Positions 8,644-17,704 of a stretch of 64,000 nucleotides of DNA are shown one piece after another (position 1 is the first letter of the stretch; every line of letters starts with the position of its first letter). Where the stretch lies: positions 60,846-124,845 of the forward strand of contig NZ_JMSZ01000007.1 in NCBI RefSeq assembly GCF_000691225.1. Direction: 5' to 3'. The notes under the pieces were generated by a model. It saw only the letters and a list, made by a program, of their open reading frames with translations. It was not told the origin of the DNA and searched no databases. The DNA is from Nitrincola lacisaponensis (GTDB lineage Bacteria; Pseudomonadota; Gammaproteobacteria; Pseudomonadales; Balneatricaceae). Made by a program: the position numbers and the translations under genes.

Positions 8644-9855
8644 ATGCCAGCACAACCCCTTCAGGGTATTCGGGTTCTCGATCTGTCGCGCATTCTGGCG
8701 GGCCCCTGGTGCAGCCAGCAGTTGGCAGATCTGGGCGCCGAGGTGATCAAAATCGAACGACCTGGTGAAGGGGATGATACCCGTCGCTGGGGGCCGCCCT
8801 GGCTGGAAACGTCGCGTGAAGCGGCATACTACCTCGGTGCTAACCGGGGCAAGCAGTCAGTTACAGTGGACATGGCGAACCCGGAGGGTCAGGCATTGCT
8901 GCATCAGTTGGTGCAGTCCTGCGATGTGGTGCTGGAAAACTTTAAAGTCGGTGGCCTGAAAAAGTACCGATTGGATTATGACTCGCTCAAGACGCTGAAG
9001 CCGGATCTGATCTATTGCTCGATTACCGGCTTTGGACAGGATGGCCCTTATGCACAGCGAGCCGGTTATGACTTCATGATTCAGGGCATGGGTGGCCTGA
9101 TGAGTCTGACGGGGCAGCCCGACAGTGAGCCGGGCGGTGGTCCGGTGAAAGTTGGAGTTGCCTTTGCTGATATCTTTACCGGTATGTATGCAGCCAATGC
9201 CATTATGGCGGCGTTACTGCAGCGTCAGCGTACCGGTGAAGGTACCTATATTGATCTGGCATTGCTGGATGTGCAGGTCGGCGTGCTGGCCAATCAGGCG
9301 CTGAACTATCTGACATCCGGTGATGTACCCCAACGCTTGGGCAATGCTCATCCCAATATTGTCCCTTATCAGGCTTTTGCAACACGTGATGGGCATCTGA
9401 TCCTCGCCGTGGGGAATGATGGTCAGTTCCGGCGTTTCTGTGAAACTGCCGGGTGTGTTGAGCTGGCTGATGATCCACGCTTCCAGACCAACGCCCTGCG
9501 TGTGCAGCACCGTGCCGAGTTGATCCCGCTGTTGTTGGAACCTCTGCGCCAGAAAACCACCGATGAGTGGCTGTTGGCACTGGAGCAGGTGGGGGTGCCC
9601 TGTGGACCCATCAATACGCTGGATCGTGTGTTTGAAGACCCGCAGGTGAAGCACCGTGGCCTGAAAATCACACGACCTCATCCTCAGGATGGAGAAGTAC
9701 AGCTGGTCAGCAATCCAATCCGCTTTAATGGTGAAGCGCTGAATGCGCCGACAGCCCCGCCTTTATTGGGCGAGCATACAGACGCGGTGCTGAGTCGCTG
9801 TTTGAATCTGACGCCAGAAGCTCTGGTCAGTCTGAAGGAGAAAGGGGTCATTTAA
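8644..9855 (+). CDS. CaiB/BaiF family III CoA transferase (probable succinyl-CoA:glutarate CoA-transferase)
   Basis: 403 residues of the family III CoA-transferase fold. The N-terminal part has GIRVLDLSRILAGPWCSQQLADLGAEVIK (given in pieces), and the catalytic aspartate is D176 in VAFADIFTG. Family III enzymes swap CoA between acids through an aspartyl-CoA intermediate. Directly downstream of gcdH, and matching the C7orf10/SUGCT type, it most likely activates glutarate using succinyl-CoA. The substrate is inferred from linkage. The gene ends inside a hairpin shared with the convergent DUF3461 gene. Confidence 0.88.
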   Translation: MPAQPLQGIRVLDLSRILAGPWCSQQLADLGAEVIKIERPGEGDDTRRWGPPWLETSREAAYYLGANRGKQSVTVDMANPEGQALLHQLVQSCDVVLENFKVGGLKKYRLDYDSLKTLKPDLIYCSITGFGQDGPYAQRAGYDFMIQGMGGLMSLTGQPDSEPGGGPVKVGVAFADIFTGMYAANAIMAALLQRQRTGEGTYIDLALLDVQVGVLANQALNYLTSGDVPQRLGNAHPNIVPYQAFATRDGHLILAVGNDGQFRRFCETAGCVELADDPRFQTNALRVQHRAELIPLLLEPLRQKTTDEWLLALEQVGVPCGPINTLDRVFEDPQVKHRGLKITRPHPQDGEVQLVSNPIRFNGEALNAPTAPPLLGEHTDAVLSRCLNLTPEALVSLKEKGVI

Positions 9856-9863
9856 GACCCCTT
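9842..9863. terminator. Hairpin between convergent genes
   Basis: AAGGGGTC and GACCCCTT form an 8-bp stem around a 6-base loop that includes the CoA-transferase stop codon. It lies 6 bases from the convergent gene's stop. There is no long T-run, so it may be a weak bidirectional terminator. Confidence 0.5.
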
Positions 9864-9868
9864 GATCG

Positions 9869-10255
9869 TCAAAGCTCTTCAATTTGCCGGCGAATGTCGG
9901 CAATTTTCCGTTCCATAACCTTTTCCAGATGATCGATCTCTTCCAGCAGGATCTCTTTGCGTCCGGTAACGGAGTGCATTTTATCTGCCAGCTTTTCCAG
10001 CTCAGTCAATGCGCGCAGGAAGTAGGGTGAGGATTCAGAGGTTTCCCGATAGGACACTTTGCCTTCGTTGACACGAACCGTTTTCACCTGACGCTTGAAC
10101 TTGAATTTTTTGCTTTTGGCAAACCATTCACCCGGGTCACGGTGAAAATAGATTTTGAGTATGTCCATATCGCCTTCCTGACGTGTCGAAAACTTCTCGA
10201 TTTCGGAGACATCTTCGATACCCATTTCAGCCAGTGTCTTGTATTGATCGCTCAT
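9869..10255 (-). CDS. DUF3461 family protein
   Basis: 128 residues, highly charged, with no signal or membrane segment. It opens with YKTLAEMGIEDVSEIEKFS and ends in a coiled-coil-like helix (about 90-128, EEIDHLEKVMERKIADIRRQIEEL read as overlapping pieces), which matches the DUF3461 family of small gammaproteobacterial cytosolic proteins. The function of the family is unknown to me. It is a single-gene unit, convergent with the glutarate genes on one side and with the gabT terminator on the other. Confidence 0.75.
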   Translation of the reverse strand: MSDQYKTLAEMGIEDVSEIEKFSTRQEGDMDILKIYFHRDPGEWFAKSKKFKFKRQVKTVRVNEGKVSYRETSESSPYFLRALTELEKLADKMHSVTGRKEILLEEIDHLEKVMERKIADIRRQIEEL

Positions 10256-10321
10256 ATGGTCCCTTCCTGTGAAAGTGCGGCAGTAGTATTAGCTTCGACG
10301 TTAGTATAGCGCAAGCCACTG

Positions 10322-10350
10322 AAAATAAAATCGCCCGCAGTGCGGGCGAT
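10322..10350 (-). terminator. Rho-independent terminator of the transporter-gab operon
   Basis: On the minus strand ATCGCCCG-CACTG-CGGGCGAT forms a strong G/C stem followed by TTTTATTTTC. It starts 14 bases after the gabT stop codon and ends the six-gene leftward operon. Confidence 0.9.
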
Positions 10351-10363
10351 GGTATTTTCCGGA

Positions 10364-11638
10364 TCAGGCGAGTTCGTCAAAACACTCGCTGATGATATCC
10401 AGACCTTGCTGTAGCTGTGCATCCGGTACTGTCAGTGGAACCAGGATACGGACTACGTTGCCGTACAGGCCGCAAGAGATCAGGATCAGGCCTTTGTCGC
10501 GTGCCTTGGCGACCACTTTAGCGGTCAGTTCCGGCTGTGGCAGGCCGTTACTGTCAATCAGTTCCATGGCAATCATGGCGCCCAGTCCACGGACGTCGGC
10601 GATGACCTGGTGTTTTTCAGACAGCGCCTTGAGGTGTTGTGTCAGCTTGGCACCCACATCGTTGGCACGTTGCAGCAGGTTTTCCTGCTCAAACACCTGG
10701 AGAACACCCAGTGCAGCAGCACAGGCGATCGGGCTGCCACCATAGGTGCCTCCCAGTCCACCTGGAGCGATGCTGTCCATGATGTCGGCTTTGCCTACGA
10801 TACCGGAGAGCGGGAAACCACCGGCAATGGATTTTGCAAAGGTGGTGATATCCGGTTCAACACCCGTCTGTTCCATGGCGAAGAAGGTGCCGGTACGGCC
10901 TGCACCCGTCTGTACTTCGTCGGCAATCAGCAGTATGCCGTGTTTGTCGCAAAGTGCGCGCAGTGCTTCCATGAAGTCTTTCGGTGCGACATAGAAGCCA
11001 CCTTCACCCTGAACAGGCTCGAGAATGATTGCGGCGATGTTGCAGGCTTCAGCATCAAACTTGAAGATACGCTCGATAGAGGCCAGTGCATCGGCGGTGC
11101 TGATGCCGTGCAGTTCACAGGGATAGAGTGCACGGTAGACATCGCCTGGCATCAGGCCCATGCCGCTGGAGTAGGGTGCAATTTTGCCAGTCAGAGCCAG
11201 TGTTGCCATGGTACGGCCATGGTAACCTGCACCAAAGGCAATCACGCCGGTACGGCCCGTGTGTGCACGAGCGACTTTGATGGCGTTTTCAACCGCTTCT
11301 GCACCCGTGGTGAACAGTGCGCTTTTCTTCGCTGATGGACCAAAGGCCAACGCGTTGATTTTTTCACAGACTTCAACGTAAGGCTCGTAGCCCAGTACCA
11401 TGAAGCAGGTGTGCGACAACTTTTCCAGCTGTTCAGCAACGGCCTGCTTCACAGTGGGGTGCAGGTGGCCTGTGTTGAGTACGGCGATACCGCCGGCAAA
11501 GTCGATAAATTCGCGACCCTCTACATCCGTCAGGGTGGCGTTGCGGGCAGAGTCGATAAAATGTGGGTGTGCCAGGCCGACACCGCGGGCGACAGCCTGC
11601 GTTTTCCGTTCGATCATGCCTGCATTGGTTTTGCTCAT
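10364..11638 (-). CDS. gabT: 4-aminobutyrate aminotransferase (GABA / 5-aminovalerate)
   Basis: 424 residues of class III PLP aminotransferase. Pieces of the family pattern are TTGAEAVENAIK, GYHGRTMATL and LLIADEVQTGAGRTG, with the PLP lysine K269 in TFAKSIAGGFPL. It moves the amino group of GABA to 2-oxoglutarate, giving succinate semialdehyde. The same enzyme class converts 5-aminovalerate to glutarate semialdehyde (DavT). It follows gabD by 19 bases and is last in the operon. Because gcdH and a glutarate CoA-transferase lie nearby, a dual role in GABA and lysine-derived 5-aminovalerate degradation is reasonable; the sequence alone cannot separate them. Confidence 0.93.
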   Translation of the reverse strand: MSKTNAGMIERKTQAVARGVGLAHPHFIDSARNATLTDVEGREFIDFAGGIAVLNTGHLHPTVKQAVAEQLEKLSHTCFMVLGYEPYVEVCEKINALAFGPSAKKSALFTTGAEAVENAIKVARAHTGRTGVIAFGAGYHGRTMATLALTGKIAPYSSGMGLMPGDVYRALYPCELHGISTADALASIERIFKFDAEACNIAAIILEPVQGEGGFYVAPKDFMEALRALCDKHGILLIADEVQTGAGRTGTFFAMEQTGVEPDITTFAKSIAGGFPLSGIVGKADIMDSIAPGGLGGTYGGSPIACAAALGVLQVFEQENLLQRANDVGAKLTQHLKALSEKHQVIADVRGLGAMIAMELIDSNGLPQPELTAKVVAKARDKGLILISCGLYGNVVRILVPLTVPDAQLQQGLDIISECFDELA

Positions 11639-11657
11639 GAGTCTTATCTCCAGATGC

Positions 11658-13112
11658 TTAGATATTGATGCAGAGGTATTTCAGTTCCAGATAATCTTCA
11701 ATGCCATGGCGTGAACCTTCACGACCCAGACCTGAAGACTTCACACCACCGAAGGGGGCGACTTCAGTGGAAATTACGCCGGTGTTGATGCCGACCATGC
11801 CGTATTCCAGCGCTTCTGCAACACGCCAGACCCGTCCCAGGTCACGTGCATAGAAGTAGGCCGCCAGGCCAAACTCGGTATCATTTGCCAGACGAATAAC
11901 ATCGTCTTCGTCCTCGAAGGCAAACAGCGGTGCCAGCGGGCCGAAGGTTTCTTCACGGGCGATCAGCATGTCAGCTGTTGCGCCGGTGACGATAGTGGGT
12001 TCAAAGAAGTTGCCACCCAGGCTGTGGGGTTTGCCACCGACTGTCAGCGTGGCGCCTTTGCTCAGGGCGTCTTCCAAGTGGGTTTTGACTTTTTTGACCG
12101 CATTGCTGTCGATCAGCGGGCCGGTGGTCACGCCGTCTTCCAGTCCGTTACCGACGTTCAGTTTCTTCACTGCGGCGGCAAATTTTTCAGCAAAGGCATC
12201 GTAGACGCCTTTTTGCACATAGATGCGGTTGGCGCAGACACAGGTCTGACCGGCATTGCGGTATTTGGAGATGATGGCACCTTCTACGGCGGCATCCAGG
12301 TCAGCATCGTCAAAAACGATGAAGGGGGCGTTACCACCCAGCTCCAGAGACAGTTTTTTCAGTGTGGGCGCGCACTGTTGCATCAGTTTGATGCCGACGG
12401 CAGTGGAGCCGGTGAATGACAGTTTGCGTACCACATCGCTGTCGCACAGGGTGTTGCCGACTGCGATGGAGTCTTCTGCTGTTGCTGTGACCACGCTGAG
12501 TACGCCCGGTGGAATACCGGCCTCTTCAGCCAGCTGTACCAGTGCCAGGGCCGAAAAAGGTGTCTGTGGCGCTGGTTTCAGTACCATGGTACAGCCAGCC
12601 GCCAGTGCCGGTGCAGCCTTGCGGGTGATCATCGCCGACGGGAAATTCCAGGGCGTAATTGCTGCTGTTACACCAATCGGCTGGCGCAGTACCAGAATGC
12701 GTTTGTCTGGCTGGTGGCCCGGGATGGTTTCGCCGTAAATACGCTTGCCTTCTTCAGCAAACCACTCGATAAACGAGGCGGCATAGGCGATTTCGCCCTT
12801 GGCTTCTGCCAGTGGCTTGCCCTGTTCCAGAGTCATCAGTCGTCCCAGGTCATCCTGGTGTTGCATCATCAGCTCAAACCAGCGGCGCAGAATAACGGCA
12901 CGTTCCTTGGCTGTTTTGGCACGCCAGGCGGGCAGCGCAGCTTCTGCTGCATCAATTGCACGCTGGGTTTCTGCAGCACCCATGCTGGGTACTTCACCCA
13001 GTTTGTCACCGGTGGCAGGGTTGTGTATTGCATAGCATTTACCACTGTCTGCATCGACCCATTGGCCATTGATATAGGCCTGCTGCCGAAACAGTTGCGT
13101 TGCTTGTAACAT
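11658..13112 (-). CDS. gabD: Succinate-semialdehyde (or glutarate-semialdehyde) dehydrogenase, NAD(P)+
   Basis: 484 residues with all aldehyde dehydrogenase landmarks: ITPWNFP, the nucleotide-binding FTGSTAVG, catalytic base glutamate in SLELGGNAPF, and nucleophile cysteine (about residue 291) in NAGQTCVCANR. It oxidises succinate semialdehyde to succinate, or glutarate semialdehyde to glutarate. I start at the ATG at 13110-13112, 5 bases after GGAGAG; the in-frame TTG 12 bases upstream would place the Shine-Dalgarno inside the gene. It sits 46 bases after the permease gene and 19 before gabT, in one operon with the importer. Confidence 0.94.
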   Translation of the reverse strand: MLQATQLFRQQAYINGQWVDADSGKCYAIHNPATGDKLGEVPSMGAAETQRAIDAAEAALPAWRAKTAKERAVILRRWFELMMQHQDDLGRLMTLEQGKPLAEAKGEIAYAASFIEWFAEEGKRIYGETIPGHQPDKRILVLRQPIGVTAAITPWNFPSAMITRKAAPALAAGCTMVLKPAPQTPFSALALVQLAEEAGIPPGVLSVVTATAEDSIAVGNTLCDSDVVRKLSFTGSTAVGIKLMQQCAPTLKKLSLELGGNAPFIVFDDADLDAAVEGAIISKYRNAGQTCVCANRIYVQKGVYDAFAEKFAAAVKKLNVGNGLEDGVTTGPLIDSNAVKKVKTHLEDALSKGATLTVGGKPHSLGGNFFEPTIVTGATADMLIAREETFGPLAPLFAFEDEDDVIRLANDTEFGLAAYFYARDLGRVWRVAEALEYGMVGINTGVISTEVAPFGGVKSSGLGREGSRHGIEDYLELKYLCINI

Positions 13113-13131
13113 GTGACTCTCCAATCAAATC

Positions 13132-13149
13132 CGCGAGGAGGGGCTCGCG
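13132..13149 (-). other. Small intercistronic hairpin between permease and gabD
   Basis: CGCGAG and CTCGCG pair across a 6-base loop between the permease stop and the gabD start. There is no T-run, so it is more likely an mRNA processing or stability element than a terminator. Confidence 0.35.
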
Positions 13150-13158
13150 TTTCTAAGT

Positions 13159-13983
13159 TCAGGAATGACTGCGCATTTTTTCACTGCGGCGTCGAAGCAG
13201 TTCCATCACTAACAGCAGTACGACGGACATTAAAATCAGTATTGTTGCCATGGCTGCGATTGCCGGGCTGATGTTTTCACGAATACCGGAGAACATCTGG
13301 ATAGGCAGCGTGCGCTCTGTCGGACTGGCAATAAACAGTGCCACGACCACTTCATCGAATGAGGTGGCAAAGGCGAACAGGCCACCGGATGCAACACCCG
13401 GAATAATCTGTGGCAGCACGACTGTAAAGAACACCCGCAGCGGACTGGCTCCCAGACTGGCACCGGCACGCATTTGATTGTAGTCAAATCCCTGCAGGGT
13501 TGCGTTGACCGTGATGACCACAAACGGTACGCCGAGAACAGCATGTGCGATCACCAGGCCGGTATAGCTGTTCAGCAGGCCCAGGTTGGCAAAGAAGAAG
13601 TACATGCCGACCGCAACGATAACCAGTGGTACTACCATTGGTGAGATCAGCAGCGCCAGGATCAGTCCTTTACCCGGGAAGTCAGCCCGGTTCAGACCGA
13701 CGGCTGCCAGCGTGCCGAAAATCATCGCCAGCAGTGTTGCCAGAGGGGCTACTATCAAGCTGTTTTTCAGTGAGTCCATCCAGGGACCTGCACTGAAGAT
13801 TTGCTCATACCAGCGCAGAGAGAACCCTTGAATGGGGTAGGTCAGGAACGAGCTGTCGCTGAAGGACAAGGGAATGATCACCAGTACCGGAATCATCAGG
13901 AACACCAGGATCAAGCCACAGAAAACTCTGAATACCCAGAACCAGATGCGTTCAATGGGCGAGGCGTAAGGTTGTAGACTCAT
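13159..13983 (-). CDS. ABC transporter permease, PotC-like (polyamine/GABA type)
   Basis: 274 residues with six predicted membrane helices and the inner-membrane EAA loop near RAGASLGASPLRVFFTVVLPQIIPG (in pieces), the ATPase contact. It belongs to the PotC/YdcV group of the spermidine/putrescine family. It forms the membrane channel with the neighbouring PotB-like protein. The gap to the upstream permease gene is 4 bases. Polyamine, GABA or a related amine is inferred from family plus the following gabD/gabT. Confidence 0.9.
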   Translation of the reverse strand: MSLQPYASPIERIWFWVFRVFCGLILVFLMIPVLVIIPLSFSDSSFLTYPIQGFSLRWYEQIFSAGPWMDSLKNSLIVAPLATLLAMIFGTLAAVGLNRADFPGKGLILALLISPMVVPLVIVAVGMYFFFANLGLLNSYTGLVIAHAVLGVPFVVITVNATLQGFDYNQMRAGASLGASPLRVFFTVVLPQIIPGVASGGLFAFATSFDEVVVALFIASPTERTLPIQMFSGIRENISPAIAAMATILILMSVVLLLVMELLRRRSEKMRSHS

Positions 13984-13987
13984 GCTA

Positions 13988-15244
13988 TCAGCTCCGCACC
14001 AGTTGTTTTTGATTGACCAGCTTGTGATACACCATGTACAGCAACAGAGTCACAATCAGTAGCAGGGCACCCAGTGCCGCAGCCATGCCCCAGTTGTTGG
14101 TGGTATTGGTGTAGTAAGCCACGTAGTAACTGACCATCTGATCGGACGGTCCACCCACCAGTGCCGGGGTGATGTAGTAACCCAGTGCCATGATGAATAC
14201 CAGAATGGTACCGGCAGCGATGCCTGACAGGGTTTGAGGTACATAGACCTGCCAGAAGGCGGCAAAGGGGTGTGCTCCAAGTGATACTGCCGCGCGCTGA
14301 TAGGAGGGCGATACGCCTTTCATGACACTGTAGAGTGGCAGAATCATGAAGGGTAGCAGTACATGCACCATGGCAAAGAACACGCCAATACGGTTAAACA
14401 CTAACTGTATCGGAGAATCGATGAGCCCTGTCCACATTAATCCGGCATTCACCAGGCCTCCTGATTGCAGCAAAACAATCCAGGCTGCGGTTCGTACCAG
14501 CAGCGAGGTCCAGAAAGGCAGCAGGACACAGATGAGTAGCAGGTTGCTGGTCGAGGTGGGCAGGGTTGCGAGCAGGTATGCCAGTGGAAAGCCCAAAAAC
14601 AGACAGATCAAGGTTACACCCCCGGCAATAATCAGGGTGCGCTTGAATACCTGTATATAGAGTTGCTGGTTTTCAGCAACCTTGACAATCTGGCCTTCGG
14701 CATTGCGTTCCAGATCCAGCGATGCCAACAGGTAACGGTCGGTTGTCAGCGGCGCAGTACGCTGAATAGCCTGCCAGGTGGCAGTGTCATTCCAGCGAGG
14801 GTCAATGCTGATGAGTTCTTCTGTCCAGCTCAGCTCGGTGCTGGCGGGCAGGCCTCTCAGGGTACGGGTCAGCAGTGACCGGAAAGTTGGGTCTTCATAA
14901 TTCAAACGTCGACCGATGCGTCCCAATCCACCGCCAGAGCGGGAATCGCGCAGTTCTGCGGCAAACGCAGCAAACACGGCTTCATCTGGTAGTCCACTGC
15001 CATCCCATTGCTGAATCAGGGTGGCGGTTTGTGGCATTACCTGGCTGACTTCGGTGTTGTCGATGCTGCGCCAGAGCATGCTGCTGATGGGTAGCACAAA
15101 GGCAATGATCAAAAACAGGGCCAAGGGTGCAACAAGCAACATGGCCTTTATTTTTTTCAAGCGTTCAGCACGGCGCAGTTGCGCCTTAAGGCCGGTAACC
15201 GGTTGGGTTCCGGCAGCCGTTTGAGTGGCCGCAATGCTGGTCAT
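13988..15244 (-). CDS. ABC transporter permease, PotB-like, with enlarged periplasmic loop
   Basis: 418 residues. The ATG at 15242-15244, just after GGAGGAGATA, is preferred over an upstream start without a ribosome site. After a cytoplasmic leader and the first helix (about 36-56) there is an unusually long non-membrane stretch (about 60-200) before five more helices. The EAA loop is at QRAAVSLGAHPFAAFWQVYVPQ (pieces). Classical PotB is about 285 residues; the extra periplasmic region marks a subfamily seen with PotD-like receptors for amines such as GABA or putrescine. Partner of the PotC-like protein. Confidence 0.9.
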   Translation of the reverse strand: MTSIAATQTAAGTQPVTGLKAQLRRAERLKKIKAMLLVAPLALFLIIAFVLPISSMLWRSIDNTEVSQVMPQTATLIQQWDGSGLPDEAVFAAFAAELRDSRSGGGLGRIGRRLNYEDPTFRSLLTRTLRGLPASTELSWTEELISIDPRWNDTATWQAIQRTAPLTTDRYLLASLDLERNAEGQIVKVAENQQLYIQVFKRTLIIAGGVTLICLFLGFPLAYLLATLPTSTSNLLLICVLLPFWTSLLVRTAAWIVLLQSGGLVNAGLMWTGLIDSPIQLVFNRIGVFFAMVHVLLPFMILPLYSVMKGVSPSYQRAAVSLGAHPFAAFWQVYVPQTLSGIAAGTILVFIMALGYYITPALVGGPSDQMVSYYVAYYTNTTNNWGMAAALGALLLIVTLLLYMVYHKLVNQKQLVRS

Positions 15245-15286
15245 TATCTCCTCCGGTCTTTCACAGACCCGTTGATGGCATGAAAA

Positions 15287-15308
15287 CACCGGTCATCCCT
15301 GACCGGTG
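15287..15308 (-). terminator. Strong intercistronic hairpin after the binding-protein gene (attenuator or 3' stabiliser)
   Basis: On the minus strand CACCGGTCA-GGGA-TGACCGGTG is a perfect 9-bp stem with a 4-base loop, followed by TTTTC. It starts 9 bases after the binding-protein stop and precedes the permease genes. Such elements let a binding protein be made in excess over the membrane parts. Confidence 0.75.
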
Positions 15309-15316
15309 AGCAGGTA

Positions 15317-16366
15317 TTACTGAGACGCCCAGGCGTTGAAGCGCTGTTCCAGCTCTTCGCCATAGTCAACCCAGAAGTCGGTGTTGACGGCGATTGCACC
15401 TTCAAGGTTGGCATCAGCGGTCGGCATGCGAGCTGCCTGTTTTTCGCTCAGCTCAGCGATGGCTGCCGGGTTAACCGGACCGTAAGGAATACGGCTGGAG
15501 TACTGTGCCTGGGTATCAGGCTGGCTGGAGAAGCGAATAAAGTCATAGGCGGTTTCGACATGGCTGCTGCCCTGTACGATGGCCCAGTAATCCAGGTCAT
15601 AGAGGCTGCCAGTCCAGTTGATTTCCAGGTTGCGACCTTCTTCCTGAGCGGCTGCGATACGGCCGTTATAGGCTGAAGACATGACAACATCACCAGCAAC
15701 CAGCCACTGTGGCGGCTGAGCACCGGCTTCCCACCACTGAATGTGTGGTTGCAGTTCATCCAGCTTGGCGAATGCACGGTCAACCCCTTCAGCGGTTGCC
15801 AGTACATCGTAGACATCATCAGCAGCTACGCCATCAGCCATCAGGGCAAATTCCAGCGTGTATTTGGCACCACGACGCAGGCCGCGCTTGCCCGGGAATT
15901 CTTCAACATTCCAGAAATCAGCCCAGCTTTCAGGGGCGCGTGACAGACGATCAGCATCATAAGCCAGGACAGTTGACCATACGAATGTGCCGACACCACA
16001 CTCATGAATTGCAGCAGGGATCAGATCGTCCTGAATGCCCAGCAGTTCCCAGTCAATCGGTTCAAACAGGCCTTCAAAGCAACCACGAGCCAGTTCCGGA
16101 GACTCAACTTCAACAACGTCCCAACTGACGTTACCGGTTTCGACCATGGCACGAATACGGGCGAATTCACCGTTGTAGTCACCGGGTGTCAGGGTAATAC
16201 CGGCTTTCTGTGCAAAAGGTGTGTAGTAGGCTTCCTGCATGGCATCGCCCGAGGCGCCACCAAATGAAATGACAGTCAATGCCTGGGCATTACCAGCCAG
16301 CACGAGTCCAGCGGACAGCAGGCCACCAGTCAACAGATGTTTCGCAGTGTTATTTTTCAGTTTCAT
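15317..16366 (-). CDS. ABC transporter periplasmic solute-binding protein, PotD-like
   Basis: 349 residues from the ATG at 16364-16366, which has a GGAGA ribosome site. The long frame-open region upstream is non-coding leader. The signal peptide runs to about residue 30 (cleavage near NAQALT), and the mature protein begins LTVISFGGASGDAMQEAYY. The PotD-type fold is seen in SWDVVEVESPELARGC and in IQWWEAGAQPPQWLVAGDVVMSSAYNGR (pieces). It catches a small amine in the periplasm. The ligand is inferred from the operon with gabD and gabT as polyamine or GABA. A hairpin directly after the stop probably raises its yield. Confidence 0.9.
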   Translation of the reverse strand: MKLKNNTAKHLLTGGLLSAGLVLAGNAQALTVISFGGASGDAMQEAYYTPFAQKAGITLTPGDYNGEFARIRAMVETGNVSWDVVEVESPELARGCFEGLFEPIDWELLGIQDDLIPAAIHECGVGTFVWSTVLAYDADRLSRAPESWADFWNVEEFPGKRGLRRGAKYTLEFALMADGVAADDVYDVLATAEGVDRAFAKLDELQPHIQWWEAGAQPPQWLVAGDVVMSSAYNGRIAAAQEEGRNLEINWTGSLYDLDYWAIVQGSSHVETAYDFIRFSSQPDTQAQYSSRIPYGPVNPAAIAELSEKQAARMPTADANLEGAIAVNTDFWVDYGEELEQRFNAWASQ

Positions 16367-16418
16367 AGTCTTCTCCGATATTGACGGATAGGTTTTCAGG
16401 GAGTGTGTTGCAGCAAAA

Positions 16419-17519
16419 TCAGGATGCGTCCAGCGCCCGCACATCCTCATCACGCCAGCCGATATCAATATGATCGCCAACGGAGAGAGATGGGCAGAGT
16501 TCACTGACCGGTACCTTGACATAGAACTGGTCGTTTCCAGCCAGTTCACAGCGCAAACGCAGGTGGTCACCCAGATAGATGAATTCGTGCAATTTGGCTT
16601 TAAAACGGTTTGGCAGGCCTTCACTGGAGCCGTTTAGCCGGATCCGTTCAGGACGAATAGACAAGCGGGTTGGTACTCCGGTCGTCAAAGCCTGGCTTCT
16701 GGAGGCACGCGTGCCCAGTCCATCACCAAAGCTGACGCGGCAGAAGTCGCCATCAATCGCGTTGACCTGTCCCATCAGGGTATTATTTTCACCGATAAAC
16801 TGCGCCACAAAGGAGTTGGCCGGGTATTCGTACAGGGCCTGTGGTGAGTCGATCTGCTGGATGACACCGTCATTGAACACAGCTACACGATCAGACATCG
16901 TCAGTGCTTCGCTCTGATCATGGGTCACGAATACGACGGTCAGGCCGAGGTTTTCATGCAGGTGCTTGATTTCCAGCTGCATGTGCTCACGCAACTGCTT
17001 ATCCAGCGCTCCCAGAGGTTCATCCATTAATACCAGTTGAGGCTCAAAAACCAGTGCGCGGGCCAGGGCAACACGTTGTTGCTGGCCTCCCGAGAGCTGG
17101 GTTGGACGACGTTTGGCGAAAGATTCCAGTTTGATGGTCTGGAGAATCTTGTCGACTTTGGCACGTGCTTCAGCTTTCGGAACTTTACGGGTCTTGAGGG
17201 GGTAGAACAGGTTTTCTTCCACCGTCATGTGCGGAAACAGGGCATAGTTCTGAAAAACCATACCAATGTTGCGCTTGTGAGGGGGGAGGGTATTGAGGCG
17301 TTGCTCGCCGAGGAAAATATCTCCGCTGGTCGGTGTTTCAAAGCCAGCCAGCATCATCAGGCAGGTGGTTTTCCCGGAGCCGGAAGGACCCAGCAATGTG
17401 ACAAACTCACCTTTCTGGATATCGAGGTTCAGGTCTTTGACAACCAGGGTCTCACCATCATAGGTTTTTTGCACACCGGTAAAGCGCACCAGAGGCTCAT
17501 TGGCCGTGCCTGTTTGCAT
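16419..17519 (-). CDS. ABC transporter ATP-binding protein, PotA-like
   Basis: 366 residues: a nucleotide-binding domain with Walker A GPSGSGKTT, Q-loop VFQNYALFPHMTV, signature LSGGQQQRVALARAL and Walker B LVLMDEPLGALD. A TOBE domain follows (about 275-360), as in PotA and FbpC. It powers the PotB/PotC-like channel. It is first in the six-gene operon, with an AGGAGGAG ribosome site, and lies about 160 bases downstream of a predicted sigma-54 start site. That puts transport and GABA catabolism under nitrogen control by inference. Confidence 0.92.
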   Translation of the reverse strand: MQTGTANEPLVRFTGVQKTYDGETLVVKDLNLDIQKGEFVTLLGPSGSGKTTCLMMLAGFETPTSGDIFLGEQRLNTLPPHKRNIGMVFQNYALFPHMTVEENLFYPLKTRKVPKAEARAKVDKILQTIKLESFAKRRPTQLSGGQQQRVALARALVFEPQLVLMDEPLGALDKQLREHMQLEIKHLHENLGLTVVFVTHDQSEALTMSDRVAVFNDGVIQQIDSPQALYEYPANSFVAQFIGENNTLMGQVNAIDGDFCRVSFGDGLGTRASRSQALTTGVPTRLSIRPERIRLNGSSEGLPNRFKAKLHEFIYLGDHLRLRCELAGNDQFYVKVPVSELCPSLSVGDHIDIGWRDEDVRALDAS

Positions 17520-17687
17520 ATCTTTCTCCTCCTGCGTCAGTCAAGCTGACTCGTTAATAAAAATTGACAGCAAGGGCGAAAAATAACACTCCACTTTCAG
17601 TAGGTGGGTATTATAGTTATTATTCCCCAAGGGAAACGCCCTTTTCAGGATACTTGAGAAGGTATCTAGAACTATTGTCGGATAGTT

Positions 17688-17704
17688 CTGCACGAAATGT
17701 GCCA
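17688..17704 (-). promoter_or_regulatory. Sigma-54 promoter of the amine transporter-gabDT operon
   Basis: The minus strand reads TGGCACATTTCGTGCAG. GG (17703-17702) and GC (17691-17690) are exactly 10 bases apart, and TGGCAC is a perfect -24 core. The predicted start is near 17678, within the 342-base gap before the divergent regulator. Two NtrC-like sites lie upstream at about -125 and -157. Confidence 0.85.

Noticed and set aside
10610..11335. A 241-codon frame antisense to gabT
   Set aside because: Low-complexity Cys/His-rich product opposite a fully conserved aminotransferase.
16367..16624. Upstream extension of the PotD-like binding protein
   Set aside because: It would put 86 non-signal residues before an obvious signal peptide and overlaps the upstream ATPase gene; the ATG at 16364-16366 has a ribosome site.
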